From contig CM039140.1 in assembly GCA_022036555.1 (NCBI GenBank), forward strand, positions 6,847,943 through 6,911,942: a stretch of DNA of 64,000 nt, in the 5' to 3' direction. The notes below the pieces were generated by a model. The model did no database searches. It was not told the DNA's origin and saw only the letters and a list, made by a program, of their open reading frames with translations. The translations under genes were made by a program, and so were the position numbers. Shown one piece after another: positions 43,962 through 55,958 of the stretch; within the stretch, counting starts at the first letter, position 1, and the number at the start of each line of letters is the position of its first letter. The stretch is from Microstegium vimineum. Taxonomy: Eukaryota > Streptophyta > Magnoliopsida > Poales > Poaceae.

Positions 43962-44801
43962 CCACTTTTAAGGCCACCATACACACATTGGAGTAGGATA
44001 TCTTATCAGAGGGTATATTAGAAATTCTGAACCAAGCCACATCCAGGGGACCCTTCGACCCAGTATGTGGATTCCACTTCTCAATCTTGAACACCACCTC
44101 AGGTAAGGATCTCATCCTCATCTCAGTGAAATGAGCTAAATCTTCAATGGTCTGCACATTGGGAAATCTCATTTGATATTTTCCTTCCCCTATTTTTTTA
44201 GCAAACCATCTCCAAGTTGAGTTTGGCCCAACCTTCAATTTGAATTCATTCTCAATCTGTCTAGCAGTGGCCTAACCTGCAGTGATTGTCACCAAAGCAG
44301 TGCTAGACATATCTTTTATCCCTTCATCAGTGCTAGCATTTTCAATCACATGGAAACCTTGACCATAAGTAGAAAAGCCACAGAAAGGGGAAATATATTC
44401 CCATGATATCTTAACTGTGCAAACTCTTGCCACATGCCCCTCTTTCTGATATCTAGAGCAAATCACTGGATTAGGGCATACATTTTCCATGTGTCCAACC
44501 CTTCCACATCTTGAATAGAACTAAGTTCGATCCAAATTTTCCTTAGGGTCATCATATTCCCTATTTTCTCCCTCTTGAATAATTTGATTGTCACTAGCAT
44601 TAGTCTGAGTGTTGTTGTTCATAGAGGTTTCAACTTCCGTAGAACCTTCATTCTGGATAGCATTGGATTCCTCTTTTTGCTCTGTTGGTTTCTATCATCA
44701 AATCCCCAGCCACCACCTTGAAATCTGCCACCCCCTCTATGTCCCCTTGCGGGACCCAACCTCGATGAAAAGTTAAAAGACATCTTTGCGCATGTCGACA
44801 T
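43962..44801 (-). pseudogene. Degenerate retroelement gag-like fragment with zinc knuckle
   Basis: Several minus-strand frames line up as a decayed coding region: MSFNFSSRLGPARGHRGGGR near 44780, then a knuckle-like C-x5-C...GH-x4-C (CPNPVICSRYQKEGHVARVC) near 44470, then WRWFAKKIGEGKYQMRFPNV near 44200. The order of fragments in the window is the reverse of a usual DUF4283-then-knuckle gag, so rearrangement or frameshifts are likely. It directly follows the truncated gypsy LTR. Stops and frame changes make it non-functional. Confidence 0.45.
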
Positions 44802-47713
44802 TCAGATTTAGATGAAGAATCATGATGTTACTTTGACCTTCACTTTAAGACATAGATTTCCTTAATTACTTAAGAAAACTCCTAAAATTATTTCAGATAT
44901 AATCCCATTAGTAGAACATAGTTATTTGACTACGAAACGTTTAGTGTACTACTCATATCCACTCCAGCCGAGAAAGGAGTTATGTTTATGCTAAAGGTTT
45001 TGTAGTCAATCCAATTTCTTTTGCCTTTTGTAGCTATGTAAATTACTTTTTTTAAGATTTTTTTCAAGTCCAACGATATATAACATTCATAAAATCACTA
45101 TATTTTTGTTTCCAATATATATTCTAATTGTCATTTTCTTATAGAGCTATCAAATGGAACAATGACATTTAAGAAGAGCACATCAGACCAAAGGTATGTG
45201 ATTTGTTATATAAGTGTGCATATGATGTTTTAATTATTTATTGGAACTTTTTCATTTAGTTGAAATTATGTTCAACATAAGCATAATATTGATTAATTTG
45301 TGCCAAATGACTACAATAAAGTGATGTGATGATGTTTTTGAGGAAGTTGTGGTCTTTTTTAGCTTGTCATAAGATGTCATGTGCTGAAGGCGGCTTCTAA
45401 ATTGTTGAGAAAACGGAGCAATCTATTTCTTAAGTGTAGTAGGATGTGTGTTGGTAAAATTGTCCTCGGATAGGTTTAGGACAGGAGAGTCGAGAGAGCT
45501 AGCTAGGGTTTTACGGCAAGAGTTAGAAGAGACTCCCCTCCACCCTCATTCTCTTGGATTTATATATAGTCAAGTGGTAGTTTATATGTGACCCCTTGGT
45601 GGGGTGAAATTGACAAGTTACTAGATTACCATATTGGACCTCTTCTCTAGGGAGTTGGCCCATATGAATATTGGCTTCCCCTACAGTAGCCGTTCAACTA
45701 CTAGCTTATAGTCGGTACTACATAACCTTGTAGATGCTCTCTTACAAGAAGAGGCACAATACAACTCAAAACCTGGTTGCAAGAATTGTCCTTTGCAACC
45801 TACATGTGTGCACCTCACTAAAAACTCCATCCCTAAAAACCATATGGGAAAAAGGCATGGAGGAAAGAGCACATGCACGACTCTATCCTATACATGTTCT
45901 AATTCTCAAGCCTTCTGGCTCGATGTTGATTTTCCCAATGTCTTCATCTTCGGGCTTTCGCTCCTTTCGCTACCTCCATGACATGGTTTATCTGTTTCGA
46001 TCAGCATGTAGGTCTTCACCTCTAGGACCTCCTCGATGTGCAGGTCTTCACCTTTGAGGCCTTTGCCTCTGGTGTCTCCTCAGCATGCAGGTTATCGTCT
46101 CTGAGGTCTTTGCCTCTGGTGTCTTCTCAACGTGCAGATCTTCATCCCAAGGACTTTATAGGTCTTCATTTCTAAGGCCTTTCCTATGTGCAGATCTTCA
46201 TATCCAAGGCCTTCATCTCTGGTGTTGTATTTTTGAAAATGGATGTGGTTAGAGTAGTTAGAGTAGTCGATGTAGTCGTGGCCAAAGGTTGTTAAGAGGC
46301 CTTCAAATCTTCACTCACGAGCAACGGGCAAAATGATTTTACTTCTCGGAGTGGTTGGTCCTCCATGTGCTCCCCAAGCCCCTCTTGGATAGTGTAGACG
46401 ACGTAGTTGTAGTAGTGGAAGTAGGTGCTCAGGGTGAACTCATCGATGAGCCTGTCGAGTCAAAGTGGTTAAAGAAGGTGTGGTAGACCTTGGTACTGAT
46501 GGATTTAATGTAGCCTCTCAATATTGATTTGGGGGTGAGCCACCATAGGCGTTGATGCCAAAGGAGTTGACAAAGGCTCGATGATGACAAAGCCCCTCTG
46601 CCAAAGACCCTCCTACAAAGTGCTTGGTGGAGAAGATATTGGTGTTGACGATGAAGGTGTCGGTGAGGCCCCATTGTGATGATGTATTGGTGGAGGCGAG
46701 TCTTCCACCATGACTGTTAGCAAAGACCCTCTTACAAAGGTGTTTGGTGGAGGTGAGGTTGGTGAAGTCACCGAAGGTGATGGCAAAGGCCCCTTCTATG
46801 AAGTTGTTTGGCGAAGGCCCTTATGAAAAAGGGATTTTGGTGGAGGAGATGTTGGTGATGTCACCAAACATGGTGGCAAAGCCCATCATACCAAAGAGCT
46901 TGGCAATGACAATGTCCATGTAGGCGTCGATGATGCGTGCCAAAGGCCAAAGAAGTTGCATGAAACATGCACCTAAGTTGATCTCCTATATTTTTCAGGA
47001 ATTTAGGTTGGGTGTTATAGCTTCGTCGAATATCAACTTTCTTGCAAGTCTTTCGACACTCGAAAAGACACTGGTCTTCTACTCTGCAAAAGATGATTAG
47101 CCATTTCATATAGTATACGAGGGGTGAGGTTTGAAAGGTTTTGAAAGAGTGAAGGTCTTGATGCCTGATTGTTGATAGGTCCTTGTCGAATAAAGCTTTT
47201 TGAAGCTTTTTAGAGTGACAACCCCGATGTCTGATCATGGATGGGTCTTTGTCGGGTTAACCGTGGTGTAGTGCATGTATGTATGTGATGATGCAAGTGA
47301 ATGCATTTGCGTGGAACCATTAGATAAAGGTAAACATTTCATGCATCCTGCAAAAATGATAGTTATACTTGAGAAATATTAAGCTCTTTATATAAGGAAC
47401 AATGTTGTCAAATGAGAGGATTAAAGTTTTGGATGGCTAGTGAAGGCTTTTATTTAGGAACATGTATGGTTAGTTTCCTATGAAGATCATCTCAAATAAT
47501 ATTGGGTTGATACATATTATAAAAACCTAAAAAGAAAAAATGAACAATATATTCTACAAAAAAATGAAGAAATGTCAGTATTAGAGAGTTCAAAAGTTTG
47601 GTCGATCTTTGGTAGCGACCAATCTATTACACTATTTTGAGTGTAATAGTACTCTCTAGCTCATACTCCATCCAAATCTATTACACTCAAACAACACAAA
47701 AAATTGCCTTCAG
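44802..47713. other. Repeat-rich non-coding DNA
   Basis: 46000-46230 has about four imperfect copies of a phrase like GCAGGTCTTCACCTCTGAGG followed by CCTTTGCCTCTGGTGTCT. 46590-46870 has about four copies of a phrase containing AAGACCCTC(C/T)TACAAAG and GGTGGAG....GTTGGTG. Both look like minisatellite-type expansions inside an old retroelement. Frames on the minus strand at 46429-47238 have no recognisable domain. Confidence 0.45.
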
Positions 47714-47753
47714 GTAGGGCCGGCCCTAGGGGTTGGGCAGGATGTGCGGTGGC

Positions 47754-48367
47754 TAAGGCTGGACTAAGGAGCCAGGTCGGCTCGTCCTGGATTGTTAAGA
47801 TAACGAGCCAGGCGAGCTGGCTCGTTATCTTAACGAGCCAAAAGGCTAGCTCGACTCGGTTCGTTTACAGGCTCAAGCTGGCTTGTTAGCTCACAAGCCA
47901 GGTCAAAATACATAAAACTATAAATATATTTATTTATTTAAAGATTTAGAATCTTAATAATACAAAAGTAACACATTCATAAGCATGAAATCAATAGAAA
48001 ATTAATATATGGTAACATATATACATGTATTATAATATAATATCAATTTCGTATATCTATCTTTCATGCTTCATATCATCCATAATCTATTATTAACTAT
48101 CTGCTCATCCATTAAAAGTAAAATAATAGTCATCAATCACATGTTTATAGGGTCTAAGCCAGTCATAGACATGCAAAAATACAAAACTAATATAAGTTCA
48201 AGACTAACATCTTTGGCTCGTCAGACTCCGGAGCCAGCTCGTTGGCTAGCTCGTTAACTATACAAGCTAAAATGCTAACTCTGCTCGTTAAAAAATATAA
48301 ACAAGCCGAGCAACTACCGAGCCGAGTCAAACGAGCTATCGAACTGTGAGCTTTTCGTCCAGCCCTA
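47754..48367. mobile_element. hAT-like non-autonomous element
   Basis: Left AAGGCTGGACTAAGGAGCC and right GAGCTTTTCGTCCAGCCCTA form imperfect inverted ends. GGCTCGTT/AACGAGCC words recur at both subterminal regions, a known layout of grass hAT-type elements. An 8-bp target repeat is not clear. It may be nested in an older element marked by GGGCCGGCCCTA at about 47717. Confidence 0.5.
47794..47834. repeat. Perfect 18-bp stem hairpin, 5-base loop
   Basis: GTTAAGATAACGAGCCAG at 47794-47811 is the exact reverse complement of 47817-47834, with loop GCGAG. It lies in the left subterminal part of the hAT-like element and contains its repeated CGAGCC word. Confidence 0.9.
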
Positions 48368-48925
48368 GAGCTAACACTAGGCCTCATATTTTCATAGGCC
48401 TCACCTAGTTTATTAGTACTAGTATTAGTATATATTATAAGTACAGGATGTACAATAGGAACTAGTTAATTACAAGGCCTCAAAACATAAATGGGTCATG
48501 AATCATTTATTTATGTGTAGCTTACACACATTTTATTTTTTCACTATATAATAAATGTGTGTCTATTTAAATTTTAGAATTATGGAATATAATATTGTCT
48601 AAATTTTAAGATCATGAGATATAATGTTGTTTAGGAAGTTTGATATCCATAGTAGATCAATGACTTTACAGCTTTGCTTCTTAAAATATTAGAAAAAATG
48701 TTTAAAATAATGTCAACTACCAAGTAAATAATTTATTATTATATTTGTACATTTATGAACTTTGAGATATTATATATAAGTTAATTTAATTTATGGAATA
48801 TCAGTATCTTCTTAATGATTTGTATTTACAATATTATATTTACATATATTACAATATATATATATATAATTTTTAAAAACAAAATAGAGTAGGCCTCATT
48901 CATTCTAGACCTAGGCCTTAAAAAT
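48368..48925. other. AT-rich non-coding DNA
   Basis: Contains TAGGCCTCA words at both ends (48379, 48891), probably the halves of an older element. A (TA)n run lies near 48856. No coding. Confidence 0.4.
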
Positions 48926-49123
48926 TGTTAGAAGTGAAAAGTGAAAGCGAGAACGAACAAACGAGGAATGATTGATTGGTCTCGTGTTGAACAAATATAT
49001 GTATATATACAAGCTTAAGTGGCATATGTCTATCGGTGAAGGAGTGTCTATTGGTGAAGGGGTGTCTATTGGTGACAGGGTGCCACGGTGAATCTATTGA
49101 TCACTAAATATCTAATCTTAACA
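48926..49123 (-). mobile_element. 3' LTR of an antisense copia retrotransposon
   Basis: 198 bp. On the minus strand it starts TGTTAAGATTAGATATTTAG and ends CACTTTTCACTTCTAACA, with proper TG..CA ends. Just inside, the minus strand reads GATCAAGGGGGAG, a polypurine tract that primes plus-strand synthesis. This fixes the orientation. Confidence 0.75.
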
Positions 49124-51916
49124 CTCCCCCTTGATCAATTGGTGCCCGTAGACGTCTCTGCAATTTGATCAACGATCAATATGTCATAAATATTATCTTC
49201 GGAAAACCACTATGAGGAAAAATAAATAATATGACATTTACTATGTGTTACTATTACCTCATTAAAACCTTATGTGAGAAAACTCCAAAGAGTAAAACTC
49301 ATATAAAGGGAAACGAGTGTAATGTAAAGTTGGAGTAGGCTATATTTAGAGAGATTCTCCCCCTGATTCTTGCAAGTCTCTAAGTATTCTCATACCAATG
49401 CCCTCAACACATTTATGAAATGTGGAGTATGGTAGAGATTTTGTGAATAAATCTGCTAAATTATCAGAGGACTTAGTTTGCAAGATTTAAATTTCTCCAT
49501 TCTTTTGGAGCTCATGGGGTAGAATAGCTTTGGAATAATATGCTTAGTCATATTATTCTTAATATAACCTGATTCCATTTGAGTAACACATGTCGAATTA
49601 TCCTTAAAGATAATCGTAGGTGTCTCAAGTATAATGCATCTTATGTTCATATATCATCCGTAAAAAACCCCTGAGGTGAAAATTGGATGATATGATATAA
49701 CCTTATGTTGATATTGCCTCATTAAAAACTTTATATGAGAAACCACAAGGGAAAACTTATATAAAGAAAAGAGTGCAATATGATGTTTGTAACAAGTTAT
49801 TAATCAGAGAGACTCCCCCCTAATACTTGCAAATCTCAAAGTAAATTCATACCAATGCACTCAACACATGTAAAATGTGGAGTATGGTAGACTTTGTGAA
49901 TATCTCTGTGAGATTATCACAATACTTAGTTTTCAAATGTTCATATGCCATATTACAAATGCAACATAACCTTCTTAATACAAAATATTGTATTAAGTAT
50001 AAGTTGTATCCATCTAGACAACACAAGTTGCATTACCTTTATAGATAATGACCATGATTCACTAGAATCAATACCACGTAACTTCAGTATGTGATATATC
50101 ATTCTGTCAAGCTATACACATTCATGTGAAAGCCTTGTAAATAAAATATCAGAATGATTAGTGGAAATGACCGCAGATTTTTATTTAAAAACTACCATAA
50201 AGCGGTCTTTCCATATTTATGTAAAGCCTTTTAATGATCTAGTGTTTGGGGATCTTATATATAACTAGAATAATCATATCCATCCGGATCATGGGTTCTT
50301 CTAAACGAACACACCAAGATCACTTATGATATTAATATATCAAAAGATATTCTTAACTTCAATTGTGTCAATATGAGATAATGGACCATATGTCCCAATA
50401 TCTCATCTCAATCATTAGCATAAAATAATCTTCCTCTATTATGAGGTAGAACAACCATAAGATATCTTTATATTGAATCAGTCAATATGATATGGATATA
50501 GATAACTTTTCTACAAAATCTTGAGGGAAGATGATTGGATTATAAACACAAAATAAAATTTTGGTTTAGTCTGTATCTTCAATCTCAAACTCCGTCTTCA
50601 GATTACTACGTGTTATTAATATGTGTTTATTACCAGTGATGTTAAGATTATTGCCCATCGTATAATACTATGAAATCCAATCAAGGACTTCAAAATAAAC
50701 ACCCACGGTAATCAATTTTTTATCCTTTTAGTTTAAGGAATATACACAAAGTCAATTGTACCAAATTTGACTTAATTGCTTAAAGCCATATATTGACTTA
50801 AGCAATACACAATATGTGTTGCAATTTTATGTATGAGTGTTGGGTATGTTAACTCCTTTCGAAAGCTTCACAAATACACCAAATAAAGTGATCACATAAA
50901 TATATGCAATCACTATATCTATCAACTATCCACTACAAAGATAGATGCTTTTGTACTACCAATTAAAATATACTATCGAAAATTTATAATACTTACTATG
51001 GAGAATAATTTGTATTGATAATCAATGCTTGGGCTTTGTGTAAAATCCCTTGTGCTATGAGTCTTGCTTTAACCTCACCACCATAATGTTCTCAATCCAT
51101 CCTTGGATGAAAACACTTTTGTATCCCATAGTAAAGATACAACGAGGTGTTGGCATCACAACCCAAAACACCTTCCTTTTGGTGAACAAGACTATCTCTG
51201 TATGTACTACAACAACTCAACAAGTTCCAGTAAGAGTGAGAAAATCACTCTGCCATGGTCTTATTTGCTGGATAGCTTGGAATGTTGTATATAGTTTATT
51301 CAGAGAAGTATGTGTCGACACATGTAGCCTTTCTATCATATAATTCTCCGGTCTATCAAGACTCAATGTACCCTGAATGACTCATCATGAATTCCTAAAA
51401 CAAGAGTTAGGGCTTTCTGATATCCTTGCATTAGTATTTAGGTGCACCTCTGACCTGCATTTACTGCTTTAGAAGAAACCTTCTATTGCTAGCATGAATA
51501 ATCTTGCTTTATGTCCATACTTCTCCCCTTCTTATTTACAATTGGGAGTTGAGTGGTTTTACATGGTACCTCCACTCTTTATGGCACATACTTGCAATAG
51601 ATTAACAAGTTTAAAAGACATCTTATTAATCAATAAATGCATATGGCAGTTTATTTGCAATATTATGCAAATCAACAATTCTTTGAGCTCAAATTCAATT
51701 CATTTAGTACGTGATCCTGATCTTGAAATGCCTTATGCATTCCAAATAACTTCCTGGCATTATATATGGTACTTCAAGTCTCCCCTAATGCCTGGAAATG
51801 CTCATTATAAAATATAACCAGCGTACAAGTCATAAATAGATCCTTCGTAATAGGTTCTAGATACTTAGCAATTGATGGAGATTTTGATCCCCACTTTTCT
51901 ATGTGTACCCATCAAT
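49124..51916 (-). pseudogene. Antisense copia remnant (RNase H end region)
   Basis: The minus-strand frame near 49650-49456 contains DNSTCVTQMESGYIK and MTKHIIPKLFYP, matching the end of copia RNase H. The rest is too decayed for frames to be followed. The segment around 49180-49640 is partly repeated at 49650-49990 (for example GTGGAGTATGGTAGA in both), an internal duplication. The Sirevirus is inserted into this element at 51917-51921. The right-hand continuation is described at 62239. Confidence 0.6.
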
Positions 51917-51921
51917 GTATG

Positions 51922-53826
51922 AGAAACCCCAAGTTTGGTATTGGTTAATTGATGAAACCTATGGACTAACCCTAGTGCTAAGTGTGTCATCAAGCTAGGG
52001 TGATCCACCTTGACATGTGAAGCTAGATGGATGATCAAGTGCTTCATGGACAAGGAAAAGAAGAAAGATAAAAACAAAAATGGGCTCAAGGAAAAGGTAT
52101 ATCATAGGGCCATTTTTGGTTTAGTGATCAAGACACTATAGAGAGTGTGATCACATTTAGGATAGATAGCCGTACTATCAAGAAGGGAAAATTCATGTCG
52201 ATTGCGGTTATCATGTGCCACTAGGTTTGCATTGCATATCTAAAACAAACCTAAGTGACTAAAATTGTGAAACAAATCCAAGCTAATTCTTTGCAAAGGC
52301 TAACACAGGAGCACAAGTGTTTGGATCACATGGTATTAGCACATGAAGACTTGATGAAGAAGTGGCATCTCGGTTTGGCCCTCAAGAGAGCTCCGGACAG
52401 TGGTCCGGACGCTAGGGATGCACCTGTCCGGACAATGGCGATGCGTCCGGAGGCATACCCTAGCCTTGACTGAAGGTGGACAAAAGGTCCGGACGCTGAC
52501 TGTGGACAAGCGTCTGGATGTTTGGAGCTTACTGGACCCTCTCTACATAGCGTCTGGACGCTATGTGCTGTTCGGACCTTGGACTCCGGACGAGCATCCG
52601 GAGCTTGGGAGCTCTCTGGACCGGCTCTGCATAGAGTCCGGACGCCACTGTGCTGAGTCCGGACCCGGACAGTTGGAAGCGTCCAGAGCTACATGTCAAC
52701 GCCAAAGGAAGGCGCCAACGGGCAGTTTCAAATGGACGAGGGACCAGATGCATCGGCATTAGTTCGGACCCCAAGTTTCAAGCGTCCGGAGGTCGCGTCC
52801 GGACTTGAAGACAGAGGCCCTATAGCTCAGTTGATCAAGGGTCCGGACGCTATCAATGGCCCGGACCCCAAGTGTAACAACATCCGGAGCTATGCAGGAA
52901 AGTGTGAAGATGGGGCAAAATGTCTAGTTGGCTTGTGGTGGCTATATAAACGTTTTGGCTGGCCCTTGGGGCCATCTCTTGAAACTCTCTCTCATTCTAA
53001 CTCTTTGTGCTTGCTTGAGAAGGCCCCCAACTCATCTCTCTTTGCTTTGCTTGCTAATTCATGAGAGTTTGAGTGAACCAAGTGCTTTGATCATTGCATT
53101 GCATCTTAGTGGCACTTGGTCATCGTCATTGCCGTGGGATTTCTTGTTATTCTTGGTGTTTGCCAACACCTAGACGGCTTGGCAATTGAGGAAAATTCGG
53201 CACGTGTTGGTGATTGTTCGTGGTCGGCTTTGACATTGTGAGAGGGCTTGTACCCACCTTGGTGGAGTGCCAAAGGGTAACTCTAGTGGATTGCTTGTGT
53301 CATTGAGTTACTCTCACTTGGGTGGATTCTTGTGGCGCCGAGGTAGTGGGCTAGACTTGTGATTGCCTATTAGCCACCGAATCACCATTTGAGTAGTCGA
53401 CACAATGGGGACTAGCTTGGTGGCAACCAAGTGAACCTCGGGAGAAAATCTTTGTGTCAACCATTGTCTCCCGGCTACTCTCGGTGTTCATATTGTGATT
53501 GGCTCTTCATTGGTATATTCTCTTCACAAGGCATCAGTATATCAATCACCTCTATCCTTGTATTTACTTTCTTTCATATCTTATCTTGTTAGCTTGCTAG
53601 TTAGTTTTCCTTGTTAGTTGTTCTTGCTAGCTTGTGTTGAGTGCCTTAGGTTCTTACTATTGTTTGTTAGGCACTCAACTAACTAGAATTGCTTGGATAG
53701 GTGGCTTTGCACCCCTAGTAGAGCTAGAGCAAAAAGCTTCGCTTAAGTGTTAATCTAACCTTTGCTGTAGTAGTTTGTAGATTTTTAATAGGCTATTCAC
53801 CCCCTCTAGCCATCTAGGACCTTTCA
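51922..53826 (+). repeat. 5' LTR of the Sirevirus
   Basis: 1905 bp. The region 52385-52890 holds at least 13 TCCGGA hexamers, several within the octamer GTCCGGAC. A TATA-type GGCTATATAAACG lies at about 52940, followed by the R/U5 part. It ends GGACCTTTCA. Confidence 0.9.
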
Positions 53827-53828
53827 AG

Positions 53829-53841
53829 TGGTATCAAAGCC
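53829..53841 (+). promoter_or_regulatory. Primer-binding site
   Basis: TGGTATCAAAGCC lies two bases after the left LTR and matches the complement of initiator-Met tRNA 3' end with one change (usual form TGGTATCAGAGCC). Confidence 0.85.
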
Positions 53842-53877
53842 ATGGTCACCTCTATTATCAAGGCTTAACAACCTTTA

Positions 53878-55898
53878 GTGTTAGTGATGGCTCAAATATC
53901 ATTCAACCATGTGGGAAGCAAACCACCAATGTTTGATGGCACATCCTTTGATTATTGGAAGAGAAAGATGAAGATGCATCTAGGGTCAATTCATGAGAAG
54001 GTGTGGAGTGTAACCGAAACGAACTTTGTCATTCTTGATGAAGCTAGTCCCACACCTAGAGAGCAAGAGAACTGGCAATGCAACACTATGGCTCTCAATG
54101 TGATATACAATGGTATTGACTCTAAGGTGTTTGAACAAATCAAGGATCTTGAAAGAGCAAGTGAAGTGTGGAAGAGGCTAGAAGACACATATGAAGGCAC
54201 CGCAACGGTAAAGAGTGTCAAGATATACATGCTCAAGGATAAGCTATCTCACTTCAAGATAAAGGATGATGAATCAATTCCGGAGATGTTTCATAGGCTC
54301 CAAGTAATCATCAATGATCTCAAGAGCTTGGGTGAGAAGGTGAAGGATGAGGACTTCTCCAACCGGTTTCTTAGTTGCTTGCCCAAGAAATTCAAGACCT
54401 TGAGGCAAATCATTAGAAGAGATGGGTTGACCAACATCACTCCAAATGAAGTGCTTGGTGAGATCATGACCGAAGAGCAATACAATGAAGAGAGTGAAGA
54501 AGAAGTCAAGGAAGAAGAGAAGAAGAAGAAGAAGATGAGCTTAGCATTCAAGGCATCATCATCCAAGGGCAAGAGCAAAGCAAGAAAGCAAGAGTCAAGT
54601 GATGATGAAGATGCAAGTGACATTGATGATGAGATGATGGCCCTCTTTGTGTGCAAGTTTGGCAAATTCATGAAGAAGGGCTATGGTGCTAGAAAGAGAA
54701 GCGACAACTTCAAGAGCAAGGAGTATGTGAAGAGATGCTACAAGTGCAAGAGCACTGATCACATGATTGCGGATTGTCCCAATCATAGTGATGATGATGA
54801 GAAGAAGAAGAGCAAGCATGACAAGAAGGAGAAGAAGCTATCATTCACCAAGAAGAAGAAAGGTAAATCATATATGGTGACTTGGGATAGTAGTGATTCT
54901 TCCGATGATGATTCTAGTGATGATGAGAGGAAGAAGACCAAGAAGAAGGCATTGGCAAGCATTGCTATCAATAATAAGCCATCCATCTTCGACACTCCAT
55001 CATGCTTCATGGCTAAGCCATCTAAGGTACAATCTTGTGATGATAGCGATAGTGATGATGATAGTAGTGATGATGAGGAGGTGTACTCCAAGGAGGAACT
55101 CATAGATATGATGAAGCAAACTTATGCTTGCTTTGAGACAAAGAGGAAGGAGTGCAAAGAATTGAACAAGAAGCTTAAGGCTCTTGAACAATCCTTTGAT
55201 GAGCTCAATGGCTCTCATGAGAGGCTAATGGAAGCCCATGAGAAGCTTGAGAGGACTCACAAGAAGCTTGAAAAGGCTCACTTCTCCCTCCTTGAACAAA
55301 ACAAAGATAAGGTTGTTGCATCATGTGATATTGGAGTAACTTGTGATATTCTAGATGAATCATTTTTTACTCCTATCATTGTTACACCAACTGAAACACA
55401 ATGTAGCACTTCCACTTGCACATCTACTAGTGAGAGCTCAATGGTTGATGCTACATAGTGAGTGAAAATGAAAAATTGAAAAATGATGTTAATGAACTCA
55501 CTCATGCCTTGAGTAAGGCATATGGTGGAGATGCCCGCTTGCTAAAGTGCTTGGGTAGCCAAAGATTCTCCCTTTGCAAAGAGGGATTGGGCTATACCCC
55601 CAAGAAGGGCAAGTCAGACTTTGTGACTCCAAAGCCTAGCTTTATGAGAAGCAATGATCGGTATTGCAATAGTTGCAAGCAAGTGGGGCATGTTGACCAA
55701 TATTGCAAACTTAACATGAGCCAAACCAAGTTTGCTAAATCCACCTCCATGCATTTTTATTCATGTTATATGCTTACCAAAGGGAGAGATGGTGTAATGG
55801 CTAAGTATGTTGGCACATCCATTGTTGGCCCAAAGAAGAAAGCAATTTGGGTGCCAAAATCCTTGGTCACTAACTTTGGAGGACCCAAACAAGTGTGA
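53878..55898 (+). pseudogene. gag: Sirevirus gag, frameshifted
   Basis: Nucleocapsid precursor. 53878-55458 is open (526 residues): a UBN2-type N-terminus (MFDGTSFDYWKRKMKMHL), a zinc knuckle CYKCKSTDHMIADC, Ser/Asp- and Lys-rich low-complexity stretches and a coiled coil (LMEAHEKLERTHKKLEKAHF). It stops at TAG 55456-55458. The downstream part of the same gene continues in another frame (55458-55898) with a second knuckle CNSCKQVGHVDQYC and the phrase AIWVPKSLVTNFGGPKQV, then TGA. So one frame change separates the two halves. In-frame stops follow between 55896 and 55958 before the protease. Confidence 0.88.
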
Positions 55899-55958
55899 GT
55901 ACCTAAGAAGAACTAATTTGTTTTGTAGGTCAATTACAAAGCTGGAGGAAGGCATTGA

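Noticed and set aside
43924..44238. Single intact 104-residue gene
   Set aside because: The frame lies in line with other broken frames and a knuckle motif, so it was treated as part of a degenerate retroelement region.
52812..52836. tRNA-like phrase TATAGCTCAGTTGATCAAGG in the Sirevirus LTR
   Set aside because: It resembles the D-arm/A-box of a tRNA, but no acceptor stem, anticodon arm or T-arm follows at the right spacing, and the right LTR copy has drifted.
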